The notes beneath the pieces were generated by a model. It was not told where the DNA came from and ran no database searches. It worked only from the letters and a program-made list of their open reading frames with translations. DNA of 64,000 bases from Lithospermum erythrorhizon (lineage: Eukaryota > Streptophyta > Magnoliopsida > Boraginales > Boraginaceae): the NCBI GenBank assembly GCA_019722365.1, contig JADFUC010000733.1, positions 121,349-185,348 on the forward strand, given 5' to 3'. This document shows, one piece after another, positions 1-14,960 of this stretch. The translations under genes and the position numbers were made by a program. Numbering within the stretch: position 1 is the stretch's first letter; each line of letters opens with the position of its first letter.

Positions 1-93
1 TTAATTGTCAAACATTAACATATATCTAAACTTATTATCATTTAAATGTAATAATTGGTTGTACAAATCAGATTGTTCAATCTCATTTCGACA
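1..93 (-). mobile_element. Copia 3' LTR, U3 start only (cut by window edge)
   Basis: Read on the minus strand this is the first ~93 bases of an LTR beginning TGTCGAAATGAGATTG. It matches the U3 start of the other Copia LTRs here (same TTGTACAA and AACATATAT-like blocks as at 5725-5836 and 47460-47566). It lies directly downstream of a polypurine tract, so it is the 3' LTR of the minus-strand element to its right. The remainder of the LTR is outside the window. Confidence 0.6.
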
Positions 94-112
94 TTCCCAA
101 CTTGTCCTTGGG
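94..112 (-). other. Polypurine tract of minus-strand Copia element
   Basis: The minus strand reads CCCAAGGACAAGTTGGGAA immediately before the LTR's TGT. This is the same arrangement as the purine tract before the 3' LTR at 17888 (GGGCAAGTGGGAG then TGTTG). It primes plus-strand DNA synthesis in LTR retrotransposons and fixes the element's orientation. Confidence 0.6.
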
Positions 113-789
113 CGATTATTTATAAAGTTATTCTTTACTAATCGATTAGATGCGGCCTTGATCCGTATGTGATTTTTAATAGTTGCACATGTACTTTTCT
201 TGGAGGTATGAAGTGATGTGATCTCAGTCTAGTACTATGGTTGGCCAACAAATCACCATCATTTCTCCAAAGAGGCCTGAAAAATCTAAACCCCGTGTAA
301 TACGTTATGCAATTCAATGCTGTGTGCAGATTCCACAAACACTTGTATACAAAATACCAAGTCAATCCTCTCTGTTATGGAAGGCGTTTAAAAAGGTAAA
401 AGTACATTACTCTTGTAGTGGAACCAGGTCACTCATGTCTAGAGAATGGCCATTTAACATAAGTTCTATGAGAAGCATCTTAAAACAGATGCCTGATCTT
501 ACAAGTTCTCATGGCGGTCAATGTGGTATCGCGGTTGAAAACATTTCACGTATACATATGATTATTTGGATCCCTTTTACTTCAAGCGTGGTCGAGACAA
601 TCAATACACATAAAAATCAATGGTATTCTATTCGACATTAAGCTTATCGATTAGGGACATGATATCATCGTTTCAGGCTTGATAGACGGGTTTCTTGTTT
701 GAGTCACTTAACTACAAAGGCTCTCAGAAAATTTTATATTGCAAATGGAATAAATTTTATTACTTTCATGTAATGATGCATACATACAG

Positions 790-791
<2 letters not shown>

Positions 792-829
<38 letters not shown>
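792..829. repeat. (TA)n microsatellite
   Basis: About 19 uninterrupted TA dinucleotides lie inside the decayed 3' part of the minus-strand Copia element. Confidence 0.95.
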
Positions 830-831
<2 letters not shown>

Positions 832-2199
832 GATCATAGTTGAAAAATAAATGATATGTATTGAATTTGAAGCTTAAGAATTCAACCATTGTCTTACAAT
901 CATTTATGATATATAAAGAAAAAAAATAGCTCCCATTAAGACTAAGACCGCTCGAAGCATGTCTTTTAAGGAGCCGATTTTATATATGTGTTTTTGCATC
1001 GTCTTTACAACTTTGAGGTAGTGGTTTGGTCGAGGATCTACCCCATTATCATGAATTGAGGCATACATATTCCTGTCTCCTCTATCGGTTATCTCACGAG
1101 AATAAGATAATACTTTGCAGTACATGCTTGGATGCGTGATGTGATCTTGGTTCACTTGGCAGTGGCTGGGTGTTATCGCAATATAACTCCCACTTTGGAC
1201 CTTCAAAGCCAAGTACTCCAAGTTCACTCGCAATTTCTTGATCCAACAAGCCAGCCAGCGACTTCGGAAGCTTCTGATAATACTACTTTCTGTTGTTGAG
1301 TGCATTCACAAATTGCTAACATCTTTGTGCCAAACTGACTACTTGGATTCGAGGAGCAAGAATACATAACGATTGAGATCGACTATCTTGTCTATGGGAC
1401 TGGCATCGGTGCTGGCCTTTATCAATAACTCATTATCCCCCACCATATACTAGGGAACATATCTTTGGTCCTTGGCTAAGTACTTAAGTATGACACTTAA
1501 TTGTAGTCTAGTGATTTTCACGGACATGATTGATAGCATTTTCGGAAATACGATACGTCTAGACATGTATATAAGCATGACATACATAGCGATGGATCCT
1601 ATGGTATAAGAAAACGTCCTCATCCTTTTCTCTTCGGTCTCATTTTTATTGAGACAATCGAATGGTGAGAGTAATGTATGTCTCGTAGGTTTCTTTCTTG
1701 AAATTATCCATCTTAGATCTTTCTTTTTGGCTTAATCAATAAAAGCATGCAGATCATTCTATAGATCTTAATTCCAGAATGTATTGAGAAACTTTCTCTA
1801 AGTCTTCTGAGAAACACTTACCCAACGGCCATTCATTTGACATATTAAAGCGTAGGTATGCGGGTTTCTATGATCAATATTTCATCTACATATAGGACTA
1901 TAAATACAATGTTTCTCCCACTAATAACCTTCTTGTATACACAAGAATCTTGTTCGTTCAGACCATTTCTTTGATTGATTCATTAAAACAAGATTTCGAC
2001 TTAGAATACTAGCTTAAATTCCATAAATGGATAACTTGTAGCTTTTATTTTCTTAGGTCCACGAGGACATGTAAATCTGCGGAGGTTGTGTCATGTATAC
2101 ATCCTCTTCTAGATCTCATTAAGGAATAGGTCTTTACATCCATGTTAGATCATGAAATCATAATAGGCGGCGATGGCTAAGATATCGAATAGTTTAAAC

Positions 2200-2400
2200 T
2201 TTGCAAGCGGTGAAAAGTTTTATCATAATCAATTCCTTGAATTTGTTTGAAACCTTTGGCTACAAGTCTAGCCTTATAAACATGGACATTTCCATCTTTA
2301 TCCAGTTTGTGTTTAAAAACTCATTTGCACTCGATAGGTCTAGTACCTTCGGGTAGATCCATCAATGTCCAAACATTATTTTGGTACATTGAATCTATTC
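2200..2400 (-). pseudogene. Copia reverse transcriptase fragment (E1)
   Basis: Minus-strand translation in short frame-shifted pieces gives the N-terminal RT signature of Copia pol. It includes DLPEGTRPIEC followed by a [20 protein letters not shown] stretch and then a [16 protein letters not shown] stretch. The same motif set is seen in the plus-strand element near 15620-15760. Stops interrupt the frame, so this is a pseudogene. Confidence 0.65.
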
Positions 2401-3181
2401 ATCATTCTTGCTTTCTTTTCGTAGCTTCTTAAATACGAAGAAGTCTCGCCCTCAATTAAGAAAGATTCCCCCATACCATTTATTGGACGGGGGTTCTATT
2501 CGATCTCTAAGGGTAGTGTGAGGTCTCGGTTGGCATGGGTTTTCCGTGGATCAAGTTGAACTTCCTACATATAGGGGGCTCCTCTGAGGTGAATCGGTCG
2601 CGTTCTGCAGCGTTGACTTGCTTCAGCTATCTCGAACAACTTCAAGATTCTCACTTCTTCTATATATTTTTGGCTAAGTATTCCTTCTCAAAAGAAAGCG
2701 ATGGTTTTGTGCAATGAAAATCTTGTTTTCATGCTTGAGATAAGTAATACCCTTTGAACTTCTTTGAAATACCATGAAATAATATTTCTCAAATTTGGGT
2801 CAAAATCTTCATATGACCAACCTTAGGATGTCCCCCAAACCACATCTCATGTGGGGTCTCATTCTTGTTGATTTAGTTGGACATTTGTTTAGTGTACATG
2901 GCAGTCTATAAGCATATCCCCAAAAGCCGGGCGGCGGTTGGGATGTGCTCATCATGAATCGAACCATATCCCGATAGAAGTTCGATTTCTCGCACAGACC
3001 TTTACATTATGTTGAGAGGTGTTCCAGCAGGAGTGATCTGTGATATAATACCACACTCTCTAAGATGTGCTTCAAATACATGGCTTAAGTTATCTCCTCC
3101 TCCGTCAGAACGTAGAATCTTAACCGTTTTATTGAGTTAGTTCTCAACTTCCCTCTAAAATTCTTTGAACTTTTCAAAGGC

Positions 3182-3364
3182 TTAAGTTTTATGCTTTAGT
3201 AGATATATGTAGCCATATCGGTATGAGTAACCACCTCTAACAGGAGTATTCATTGGTCCACATACATCAGTATGTATGATACCTAATAAATATGTTGCCC
3301 TCTCACTTGTGCCTGTGAAAGGTGATTTGGCAGCCATGCTTGCACAGCAAACATGATTCCGCAT
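3182..3364 (-). pseudogene. Copia integrase N-terminal fragment (E1)
   Basis: A 60-codon open stretch contains LLGIIHTDVCGPMN and then RGGYSYR. This is the typical start of the Copia integrase core, where the D of HTDVCGPM is the first catalytic aspartate. The upstream CCASMAAKSPF-like stretch corresponds to the C-X-C-zone linker between GAG-pre-integrase and integrase. Only this piece is open. Confidence 0.75.
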
Positions 3365-3472
3365 TGATCATTTGGTTTAACCGAGATGATGTCAAAAATT
3401 CCGTCGGCGTGTAATTTCTTAATGGATTTATCACTTATGTGACCAAGTACGCAACACCATAGATAGGAGGAT

Positions 3473-3712
3473 TCAAGTAATTTGGCTTATTCCTCTTATT
3501 ATTTTATGTTGTGAGACACCGAGCACGTTTGTATCTAATACATAGAGACCATTCTGACGAGATGTCGTACCATAAACTATACTATTTCGAGTAATGAAAC
3601 ATCCACTTTCACTAATCGAAAAGTAATAGCCATCATTTTCCAGTTGTGAAACTGAAATGATGTTTCTGCTCAAAGCAGGTACGTTGTAGACATTGTTTAG
3701 TTTAAGTACCAT
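3473..3712 (-). pseudogene. Copia protease C-terminus / GAG-pre-integrase fragment (E1)
   Basis: The 79-codon open stretch reads LNNVYNVPALSRNIISVSQL, then FSISESGCFI and NGLYVLD. This is the L-NVLYVP-L--NLISVSQL signature at the end of the Copia aspartic protease, running into the pre-integrase region. It sits upstream (minus strand) of the integrase fragment at 3182-3364, as expected. Confidence 0.75.
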
Positions 3713-4289
3713 TCCTATTGGTAAACTTAAACAAATTGATCTAACGGTAATGGGCGCGACTTTTGCTCCGTTCTTTTCCCGCGGTCATCTCGTCTCGTGC
3801 TACCTTTCTTTTTATTATGAATATCCTACCGCATTTTTTGAGATGTGAAAGAGGCAGCGCTGGTGTCAAGCACCCATGTGTTAGAAAGTGAAGGAAGTAG
3901 ATAGTGATCCAACATAAATATATATGTGACTTGGTGGTAGTCGTACTGCAATCTCTTTAGCCATGTATTTGTTGTCAATTTCCATGATTTGTTACGTCAG
4001 GCGGATGAAGAGATACCATACATATTGCATTTCTCCAAAGTGGAGCAGTGTTTTAGAGTCATTATTCATAGGGGCTATATAACTTTTAAATATAGAAGAT
4101 ATGTAAAAATAATGTAGGCTTTTTAGTTATACGTATCATAAATAATTCTAAAAAAACATATAATAGAATTAATAGCATGCTTATAATCCCCACAGAAGCA
4201 GCGCTAAAGTATAACAATATCCTATGTGGCGAAAATCGAATGACGACACGCATACATTTGACTCCAATCACGTAGGTAGGTTCACCGTC

Positions 4290-5720
4290 ATGCTTCTTGT
4301 GATCCTTGTGTTACCGCTTAGATTATATAGTGACCTCTTTTGTCAAGCAGACTGAAGTCTAATCAATTGAAATCACCGTTTAAGTAACCAAGTCTCTACG
4401 GCGTGAAGTCGGGTTGGATGTTTACCCAGCCCAAGTCGATCAATTGGCTTGTCATTACACAAACACTCGAATTTGGAGGAAAAAAGTCTTAAATATGATA
4501 TACCCGATACGGTAGGTCAGCGTAAATAAGGTCAATCGACTTTAGGGATTTGGGCCTTAATGATACACACTACCCAATTGATGGTGGGATTAGTTATATT
4601 TTTAACCGGTCTTGTAATTAAGTTAAAAGTATATATACGCACCAGCAGGTTATATATAACATAAATTACAAGCATAAAAAATATAACTTTAATAAGGCTT
4701 CGTGATATGACCTATAAAATCTGGAGCTAGATCTAAACTACGCTGAATGCACCTAATGATGCGTATCATCTGCGGCTCCTCGGGTGGAGTGCCAATTTTC
4801 AATTAATTATATTTACATTAAATAATAATAAATTAAAATCTCTCTACTCATTCATCTTAGACATAAAGATTAATCAGGCCATATTTTCTAAAATACATCT
4901 AAGTCGTATCAGTTATTTCTTTCTTAGCCATTATCGAATTATATATGCATTTCCCTAATTATTCAATAATGAAGCTAAGGCGTATCATCAATAATGGATA
5001 AGAATAATATTTTAAAGGCACACATATGATCTAAATAAATATACGTCATTGTATATTCATCAAATGAAATATACACTTTAGTTGCACAAGAGTAAAATAT
5101 TCACTTAAACTATTTTAAGTGTTTTAACATTAATATTAAATAATAAGTATTTCAAAATACTATCGTATTTAATTTACACACTTTTAATAAAATTTAATTT
5201 CAGATTATATGTTATTAAGAAACTCCATTATCAAATAATCAAGAATTTGTAATTTAATATTAAATCAATTGAATTATTAAATCTAATCAAATTAGAATTA
5301 GTGAGTAATAGTCTTTGTTTGAATATCAAATATCAATAAAATAACTTCTAATGAAATTAGAACTATTAAAAGTAGTTAAACTAAATTAATTAAACTAATT
5401 TCCAATTGGAAATCATTTAAAATAGTTTTAATTAATATCGAAATATTAATTTGAACAAAATAGAATTTAAAACAATTTAAAAAACAAGAATAAGCCAAAC
5501 AGGCCCAAAAGAGTTCTTGGCCCGCGAAAGAAACAAGCCAAACCAGAGGCCCAAACGCAAGGCCCAACAGGTGAGCCTAGAAGCATTTGACAGCAGCCTT
5601 GTCTTTGCGGCCGCCCAACGAACTGTCAGCGCCCAGCTACCACGACAAAATGGCATTAAATGCGACATCAGATGAGGTGGCGATGATGATGAGGTGGCAT
5701 GTGGATAACCGATGTCATTT
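4290..5720. other. AT-rich stretch, partly Copia leader-like; no gene seen
   Basis: No coding frame is credible here. The part from about 5100 to 5460 resembles 43270-43750 in composition and in short shared blocks (TCTAATC-AATTAGAA and ATTAATTCAATT-like runs). The latter is the leader downstream of a minus-strand Copia 5' LTR. The GC-richer part 5500-5720 (repeats of GATGAGGTGGC) corresponds in position to 43790-44150. I read it as untranslated leader of the E1 element, with modest confidence. Confidence 0.35.
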
Positions 5721-5724
5721 AAGT

Positions 5725-5836
5725 ATCAATTAACATATATAAAGCTTATTATCACCCAAGTGTAATATGTCGGTTGTCTGATCCCAGTATTGTTCAGCCG
5801 GACATATATTTATGAGATATAACATCTCATATTTCC
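5725..5836 (-). mobile_element. Copia LTR terminal fragment (U3 start)
   Basis: The block from about 5725 to 5836 aligns with the U3 start at 1-93 and with the right ends of the LTRs at 47566 and 55948 (AACATATAT, TTATTATCA, a GGTTGT spacer, then TTTATGAGATAT). Only ~112 bp remain, and leader-like DNA abuts it directly, so most of this 5' LTR is missing. Confidence 0.5.
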
Positions 5837-8240
5837 GCGCTAAAGCGGTAGGTCGAAGAAGAAGAGTGGGGCCAACTTGATATCAAAGGACTTAGGGGTC
5901 ATGTGCTTAATAGAATGGATGTCTCAAACTTGTCTGGTCTTGGAGATGTTAATGTTATGATCTTACTTAGTAAGAAAAAAACTTGATTTGGTTTGAATAG
6001 ATTAGAGTTGTGGTCAACTCATCAAACAGTTCTTAGTTATATACTTCGTATCTCAAAATTAAGTGGTTGATAGTATTATAGGTTGTAAATGAACCCCACT
6101 TATTTGTAATAATGGGTTTGAATGGCTCGACTTTGGTTCAGCTAAAATTAGAACAAATTGAAAAAATTTAAGTTTTACTTGATTCAAACTTGGAGGCTGA
6201 GTTTTTGTGATCGTCGATGGGAAACACTAATTGTGCTTTTAGTATGAAGGAATGAATTTGAAGATAATGAAATGAATGTGGTAATGAAATGCACATAGGA
6301 AAGGAACGATTTTGAATAATTCAATCACTTTGTTTGGTATGTTATAGAAATCAAATAATTTATCTTATATATTTCAAATATGATAATAAAAAATATATAT
6401 ATATTAAAAAGTAATATAAATTATTAATTATAGATTTTTATTATTATAAAATATTGAGATAAAATAATTTTAATATATTCATTTTCAAGTATATATTTTT
6501 TAAGAATAATTAGTAGTAATTTCAAAGTTATATATAACAATAATTTATTAGAATTTCATGTAATATTGTGCAATATATTAGTTTTGAAATACAATATGTT
6601 TTGGATATTATAATATATTAATTTAAATATATTTTTCAAAAGATTCAAAAGAAATTGTTGATATTAAGATATTCATTAGACTTATAGATTTTAACATAAT
6701 TTAGATATTATTACTTTAAAGTATATTAATATTTGTTGCAAATTTTGGACAATATGTCAATATATATGTCATTATAAAAGTGTAATATTTTATATTTTAT
6801 TATAAAAATATTTCCTCTATAATTTTCACATTAAATATATTTATCATACATATTGATTAATTAATTATATAAACAAATTAAACATATGATATTCAAATCT
6901 TATTATTAAATATAACCAACATATATTTAATATTATATTACACATATAAATATATAACTATTTATTATTATATATATTATATTTATAATATTAATAATTT
7001 GTTTAAGGGAATGGGCTAATACTACCATATTAGGGATAATGGTTTAAGACCCCATGTGGGGTAATGTGATTGTTTAAATGAATGGAATCAAATAAAGGTT
7101 TAAATATCAAACTAAGTAATGAAATCAAATATAGATTTCGTTTCGTTCGTTACATACCATTCAATTCGATATAACCGGCACAACCTAAGCATGAGGCGAA
7201 TGACTGCTGTAGTTAATGCTAGGTGCTGATATTGAATGTTGGGGGTGTTAGGGGGATCAAAGTTGTGTGAACATCTTTTGAGGTTGTCTAAATGAATGAT
7301 TTTATGATTTGAGATACTCTCATTGCAGCTTGATAATGTAGATTAAAGCTACCGAGTCGAAGATGAATCAGCAATGAAGAAAAGTATTAATATATGAAAA
7401 TTGATAGGATTAAGCAAGATTATGATCTTGGTAATGTGTATGTCTAGGAAAAAATTGGACAATTTTCAAACAAATTTTGTGATTATTTTTTAATGGTTAA
7501 TGATATCGATGATCACATACGTTTATTTCATGTCACTAGTCAATTACTTATGTCTCGAACCTTATGTTTACAAAGCGTACCCAGTTGATTTTTCATCCAA
7601 AAAAGCGTTTGGTGAACGATTAGTCGACACACTTTATCCCTATGTGATATTTTAGAGGGTTATTTTGGTCATTTCGAGCAAAATATTAAGGAATCTAGTC
7701 AAATTTGAGCCAATCCGATTTGAATCGTTAATCAAATCGATTTCAAAATAAATTCATTAATAAAAAGAGTAGAATTCGTAAATCGTAATCAGTTCGAAAA
7801 AGAAGAGCTCATAATCAATTCGTTAATAGGATCGCCCAATTGATTCGTAAATCGATTCGAAAATAGATTCATAATTAAATTGTATGAATTCGTATTAATT
7901 CTGTTCCACATGAATTTTGTTAATGAGTTTAGACTTCTTTGGTGTAAGATCTAATAAAAATGATAATATAAACAAATTTAACTAGTAATTTGCGAGTGAA
8001 TTAAACCAAATTCCAAATCATAGTAACAAATAATTACATGTTCGAATTAGCAAAACAAACGAATTTCGAAACGATTTTAACAAACCGGTTAACGAATTAA
8101 TCGATTCGGTAACACCTCTACCCACATGGGAAAAGAGAATCTGAGGAAGACTGAGACAACATCGACAAAAACTGCAGCAACACAATTATTCATTTGCATG
8201 TCTATAATTCGTAGATGAGCTAAGGAAATTACTGAAGGGA
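5837..8240. other. AT-rich spacer, possible TIR element at about 6320-7130
   Basis: No coding signal was found. From about 6230 to 7170 the sequence is extremely A+T-rich. Its edges show weak inverted similarity: a segment near 6322-6360 against the reverse complement of 7088-7130, sharing AT-ACTT-GTTTG-TAT. This suggests a degenerate non-autonomous transposon. From 7670 to 8110 there is a run of degenerate AATCGATTCG-like words. Confidence 0.4.
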
Positions 8241-8466
8241 AATAATAACTGAATAACATAAAATTGGCTGATAGCTTACAATCCAAGTAACATAGAGAGT
8301 ACTAAAGCAACAAAACTGAATAATTTTTTAAGGTAGAGAGTACTATAGAAGGTCATATAAGAAACTATCTTTTGCTGAAGGAAACACATAGACCTCCCTA
8401 CATGAAATTATCTCTAGTTTCCACAACAAACAGGTCAAGAGAACACATAAATGTGACCGAACATAA

Positions 8467-10757
<2,291 letters not shown>

Positions 10758-10812
10758 GTTGGTGGTGCTGAGTGGTGGTTACCGCCGTGTTTCAGCTGCC
10801 GAATATACTGAG

Positions 10813-10827
10813 TTTATAAAACCCTAG
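10813..10827 (-). promoter_or_regulatory. RPS4 promoter: telo-box with adjoining TATA-like element
   Basis: AAACCCTAG (plus strand, 10819-10827) lies 62 bp upstream of the RPS4 ATG. This telo-box is a recognised element of plant ribosomal protein and translation-factor promoters. A minus-strand TATAAA (10813-10818) adjoins it and would place transcription start about 25-30 bases upstream of the ATG. The position of the start site is inferred, not seen. Confidence 0.55.
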
Positions 10828-11198
10828 CATATGGAAGTTTATATACAAAGACCGGAATATTGCCTTACCAAGTCCAAATGTTTTTAGCCTGGCAGATGTT
10901 TGATACAGACAGAGAGCTTATCCAATAGGTACTCGGTCCCGGTTTTTCGGTTCGGTCCCGATTGAGTGTCTTTTGGATATTTCGGTCCGGTTATTTAAAA
11001 CTTTGGGTATTTTCGTTCTTATTTGGATATTTCTGTGGATTTCTTTTTATTTTTGACATACATAAAAATATCGTATTTATCCGTTACAGCCTGGTCTAAT
11101 CGAGTATCTACTAAAAAATAATATGTGCTCGCACTCAAGTACTTTAAATAAGTAGTATCGTCCATTTCTGATGGTTTCTCGTTTTACCCGACAACTAA
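10828..11198. other. Intergenic, GGTTCGGT-type degenerate repeats
   Basis: From about 10930 to 11010 there are repeated words of the type CGGTCCCG, GGTTCGGT and TTCGGTCCGGTT, a low-complexity pattern common in plant intergenic DNA. No gene was seen. The Copia element starts immediately to the right. Confidence 0.5.
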
Positions 11199-12177
11199 TC
11201 GCTCAAATATGAGATATTTGAAATAATGTCTCAAGTGAACAATTTGATTGTACAACCATTTTTGTATCATTTAAGTTTAAGTTCATATATAATGCCGATT
11301 AAACGGGTATAATGTTCAGATAGATATTTCCATGCATACATTGGGCGAATTACGACGGTTATTAGGTCCGATCATAATCAATATACTATCAAATAATGTT
11401 CGGTTAACATTTATTAGTATATGGCTTTTGTCAATCGAGCCTAAGAGGTCACACACATACAACAAATTCAAGTCATAATTTAATTATAACTTTCGGAATT
11501 TTACAATAACTATAGACAACATCAGCAAAATCTAAATCGTTGGAAAGTGCCCCATGTTCAATTAAAAGTAATATGATAAGGGTTCTAAAATCCTTCTTTT
11601 TAAATACCTAGAATATTATACTTAGCCACTTAATATGCCTTTATTTTAAGGGAGCAATAAAATCTTAAGATTCTAACAACCCCCCTAGTTCGACTAAGCT
11701 AAGGAGGTGGGAAGAGTTTTGCTAACTCTCCTTCAAAGCCCTAAAAGTAGGATTTGAGGCCCATATAAAGAATGCATTTTTCGAGAAGAAATTTCCTCAT
11801 TCACTTTTTGGTATTAATATTTGTGAAATTCAAAAAGCTTCTCTCTCTCCCTCCCCCTCCTTATTTTGGTCGACTAGTACGTTGGAAAATCCTTCTGAAA
11901 TTTTTTTAGCCCAACCTCTTCTCCCTTAATTCAATATTTTAAAGGAGTTCTGTTAAAACTCCTGAGGGACCTTCGCTTTGCTCGCTGCGCGGATAATTTT
12001 AGAGGCATTCTATTTTGAACGCCTGGGTCTTCTACCATATTATTCCGCAGCTATTCGATTAATCCCGGCTAACGGTACGTGTTTTTCCATCTATTTAATT
12101 ATTGTTTATACAACTGGTAGTGATCATGTGATTCATATCCATAGTATTATTAGAATATTATTCATACGATAGAAACA
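11199..12177 (+). mobile_element. 5' LTR of E2
   Basis: It aligns along its length with 17888-18842. Shared blocks include AATATGAGATATTTGAAATAA at the start, AAGAGGTCACACACAT, GCCTTTATTTTA, AACAACCCCCCTAGT and CATACGATAGAAACA at the end. The first bases are changed (TCGCTC where the 3' copy has TGTTGA). Confidence 0.85.
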
Positions 12178-12184
12178 CCAACAA

Positions 12185-12198
12185 TGGCATTAAAGCTC
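12185..12198 (+). other. Primer-binding site of E2 (initiator tRNA-Met type, degenerate)
   Basis: TGGCATTAAAGCTC lies eight bases after the 5' LTR. It resembles the standard plant Copia primer site TGGTATCAGAGC, complementary to the 3' end of initiator methionine tRNA, with a few substitutions. Confidence 0.6.
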
Positions 12199-13699
12199 AA
12201 GTTACTAGATTGTATTTATGTAATTAATATGATTCTGATTAATTGTTGTATCTGAAAATTATTCACCAGCCTAAAATATGAACTTTGAATTCACCATCGC
12301 CCCTCGAGGGAACGTAACACACACGCCCACCACTAAATTTGCAGGCTGCAAACGTGTTTTAACTCTAGGTTTCGGGTTCGAACTCGATCGGGCGCCTTTT
12401 GGCTCGGTCGCTTATCGCCTGCTGACTTTTGCCCGTTAAGATCTTTTGGACATCAATTAAGTTGATTTGAAATTACTCTATCTCGGATTAATTTATTTTA
12501 ATTTAATTTATTACAATTAAATATTTCTAATTAGATTAGAATTAATTGAAATTTTTGAAAATATTTAAAATAGATATAAGTATAGAATTAATTGATAATT
12601 AAATACTTATATAAATTAATAATAAAATTCAAAGTTGAATTTTAAATTCAATTAGATTTGATCTTTTCAATAAGCAATTAAAAATCATTTATATTATTTG
12701 ACAATTTTATATAATTCGATTGATGGATATGTACTTGTTCAACTTGACTCATCCATACTATACATGCATAAATATAATTTAGATAATTGATTTATTCATG
12801 TATAATATATGTTTAGATATATTGATGGATGCTGTGAGATTTATGATATGACTTATTTGTAGGTATGAATTACGACATGTATTATTTTGCCTAAATGAAT
12901 GACATGTGAATTAATTAATTAAAAGATGGAGACCTACTATAGAGTCAAGCTAACGAAAAATAGTTATAAATTAACATAGTTAACAACTAGTATAAGTTTC
13001 GCATATTCTTTTATAAGTCGTATCACATATCTCAAGTGTTATGTTTAGTCTTATGAATGATGTGATGTAAATTTGGCTTCGAGAATATATGCAAGCTCTA
13101 GCATGATCAAGGGGTATTACTAAATATACTAATCTCACCATCAATTTAAGTAATATTATCACCAAACTCTAAAATCGTGAATGTCACTTAGGCGGATGGA
13201 CATGTTAGTATGACATATATTACGCCCCTCGACGCTATTCGACGGATGGGCGAACGATTCTCAAGTCAACACTTAAAGCTCGCCCATCCACCATGAACCT
13301 GCTATCGGTGAGTTTTTGGTTACTTAAGTGCACGTGTGTCGTGCATCGACCGTGGACAAAAGAGGCCACTAATATAGCTCGCAAAACTTTAGTGGCCAAG
13401 GATTATGTCAATCATAATTAGTGTATGATCACTTACCTATATGATTGAGACTCGATCATATGGAAGTCTTCGTATACTCCGAGTTTTTTAGTGGGATCGT
13501 GAGCACTAGTATTTATGTTCTATTATTTACTATTAGAACATTACTATAAATGAAAAACATAATTATTGTTTGCTTCATACATTTTATGTTGTAGTTAAAA
13601 TGACCTCCAAAAACTAATAACTCAAAACTCTCCGATCCGCATTGCAAAATGCAAGTTGAATGGCATTAACTTCCTAGATCGGGCCAGTGAACTTGATAA

Positions 13700-14187
13700 T
13701 AGTTCTCAAGTTCGAAGCGAAAGAATACATGCCAACTCCGCATTCCTCCGTAACCTAAAAGAAGGTGACAGGAAGATTGGCTTCTTCCTATCAACAACAT
13801 ATGGATGACGCTTACCAATGTCTAATGTCATAAAACATAGAATCTAATCTTCATATTCAATTCAAAAATGTCAACGCCGATAACACGACGCAAACCGGAA
13901 AAGTCGCTCCAGAAAGCGGCATGCAAATGAGAGGTACGATACTATTTGTGCCTTCATTGATTGTAAGTCAAGTAAATGGACAAGATGTGAGTCCTCGCGT
14001 CACAAAGATGATAGGGCTGCTGCGACGGACACACTTGGTTCACCCCGTCTCCCCGAGGAGTCAAGTAATAGATATCATCCTCGAAGTCGCTGTTCCACTC
14101 GCTCAAATAAACTTTGTGATGAACTTTAACATGCACCAGTTCCATAAGTCGTTATCGGAGCTGCATGGTATGATCACCAACAAATAA
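13700..14187 (+). pseudogene. Copia gag fragment (E2)
   Basis: The open stretch at 13921-14187 contains a peptide like HPVSPRSQVIDIILE, then NFVMNFNMHQFHKSLSELHG and MI. This is the gag-polypeptide (UBN2) signature of Tork-like Copia gag (usually LGHPVSPE--TD-ILNSLP-SY--F--N-NMH----T--ELH-ML). The N-terminal part upstream is in other frames with stops. Confidence 0.7.
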
Positions 14188-14580
14188 CAAAACCTTTAGA
14201 AGTAAATCATAACTCGCTCTCACGGCAATATGAAGTGTCATCCAGAAGGATGCTGCTAAGAAATGATAAAATGTCATCATTGTAGGGTTATGGTACTGCT
14301 ATGCTCGATAATGGTCTATACGCTTTTAGACACGAAAGTGTAATCACATAACATGAATATTAAAAGGAGGAAATCGAATTCCAGAGTTGAATCCAATATA
14401 CTGGGTGGCACCGCAAAGCTTGGTCACATTAGTAAATAAACGATGAAAAAGACTTAAAGTAGATGGTATTCTACAATTGGATGAGTTAGAATCATTCGAC
14501 ACATGCGAGTCATGTTGAATAAGGGCATGACCAAGTCAGTTCTTCAAAGGAAACCAAAATAAATGGCAATGGATTTGTTT

Positions 14581-14960
14581 GGAATTATACATACCGGCGT
14601 ATGTGGACCGATGAACATGCATGCAAGAGAGGAGGTTTCTTGCTACTTATAACCTTCATCATGACTACAATGTATATGGCTACATATATCCGTTAAGGCA
14701 TAAACATGAGGCTTTCAAGTGTTCAATGATTTTCAGGAGGAAGTTGAGAACCAACTCAACAAAATAATCAAGGCCTCCGATCCGGGATAGGGCGGAGTAA
14801 ATTACTCGTTTTCATGACTTGGAATCACATCCGAGAGACTACTGTATAATATCATAGCTCACTCCTACAGGAACACCACAACACAACGGTATATTTGAGG
14901 AGGAATCAACCTTTTAGTCATGGTTCGATAGATTGTGAATACCTCAACACTACCCGCCTA
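14581..14960 (+). pseudogene. Copia integrase fragments (E2)
   Basis: At 14581 the frame reads GIIHTGVCGPMN, the integrase core start, with the first catalytic Asp changed to Gly. At 14868 another frame reads LTPTGTPQHNGIFEE, matching the conserved TPGTPQHNGV-ERRNRTL block that carries the catalytic Glu region. Stops lie between the two. Confidence 0.75.

Larger units (their letters stand above)
113..4271 (-). mobile_element. Decayed Ty1-copia internal region (E1)
   Basis: Minus-strand pol remnants occur in the normal Copia order. From high to low coordinate these are a protease-like stretch near 3850-3900 (a TWVLDT-like peptide), GAG-pre-integrase (3473-3712), integrase (3182-3364), reverse transcriptase (about 2240-2380) and a 3' untranslated stretch down to the PPT. 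Stops and frameshifts are frequent, so no protein is made. Gag is not recognisable, so the 5' part is deleted or beyond recognition. A (TA)n tract interrupts the 3' part at 792-829. Confidence 0.7.

Noticed and set aside
237..1305. 134- and 133-codon open frames in the first kilobase
   Set aside because: They lie in the 3' untranslated and pol-derived part of the decayed minus-strand Copia element. The translations match no family and the frames conflict with the element.
4290..4720. A further Copia LTR suggested by GTGACCTCTTTTGTC near 4330
   Set aside because: Only this short block matches; the rest does not align with the other LTRs by eye.
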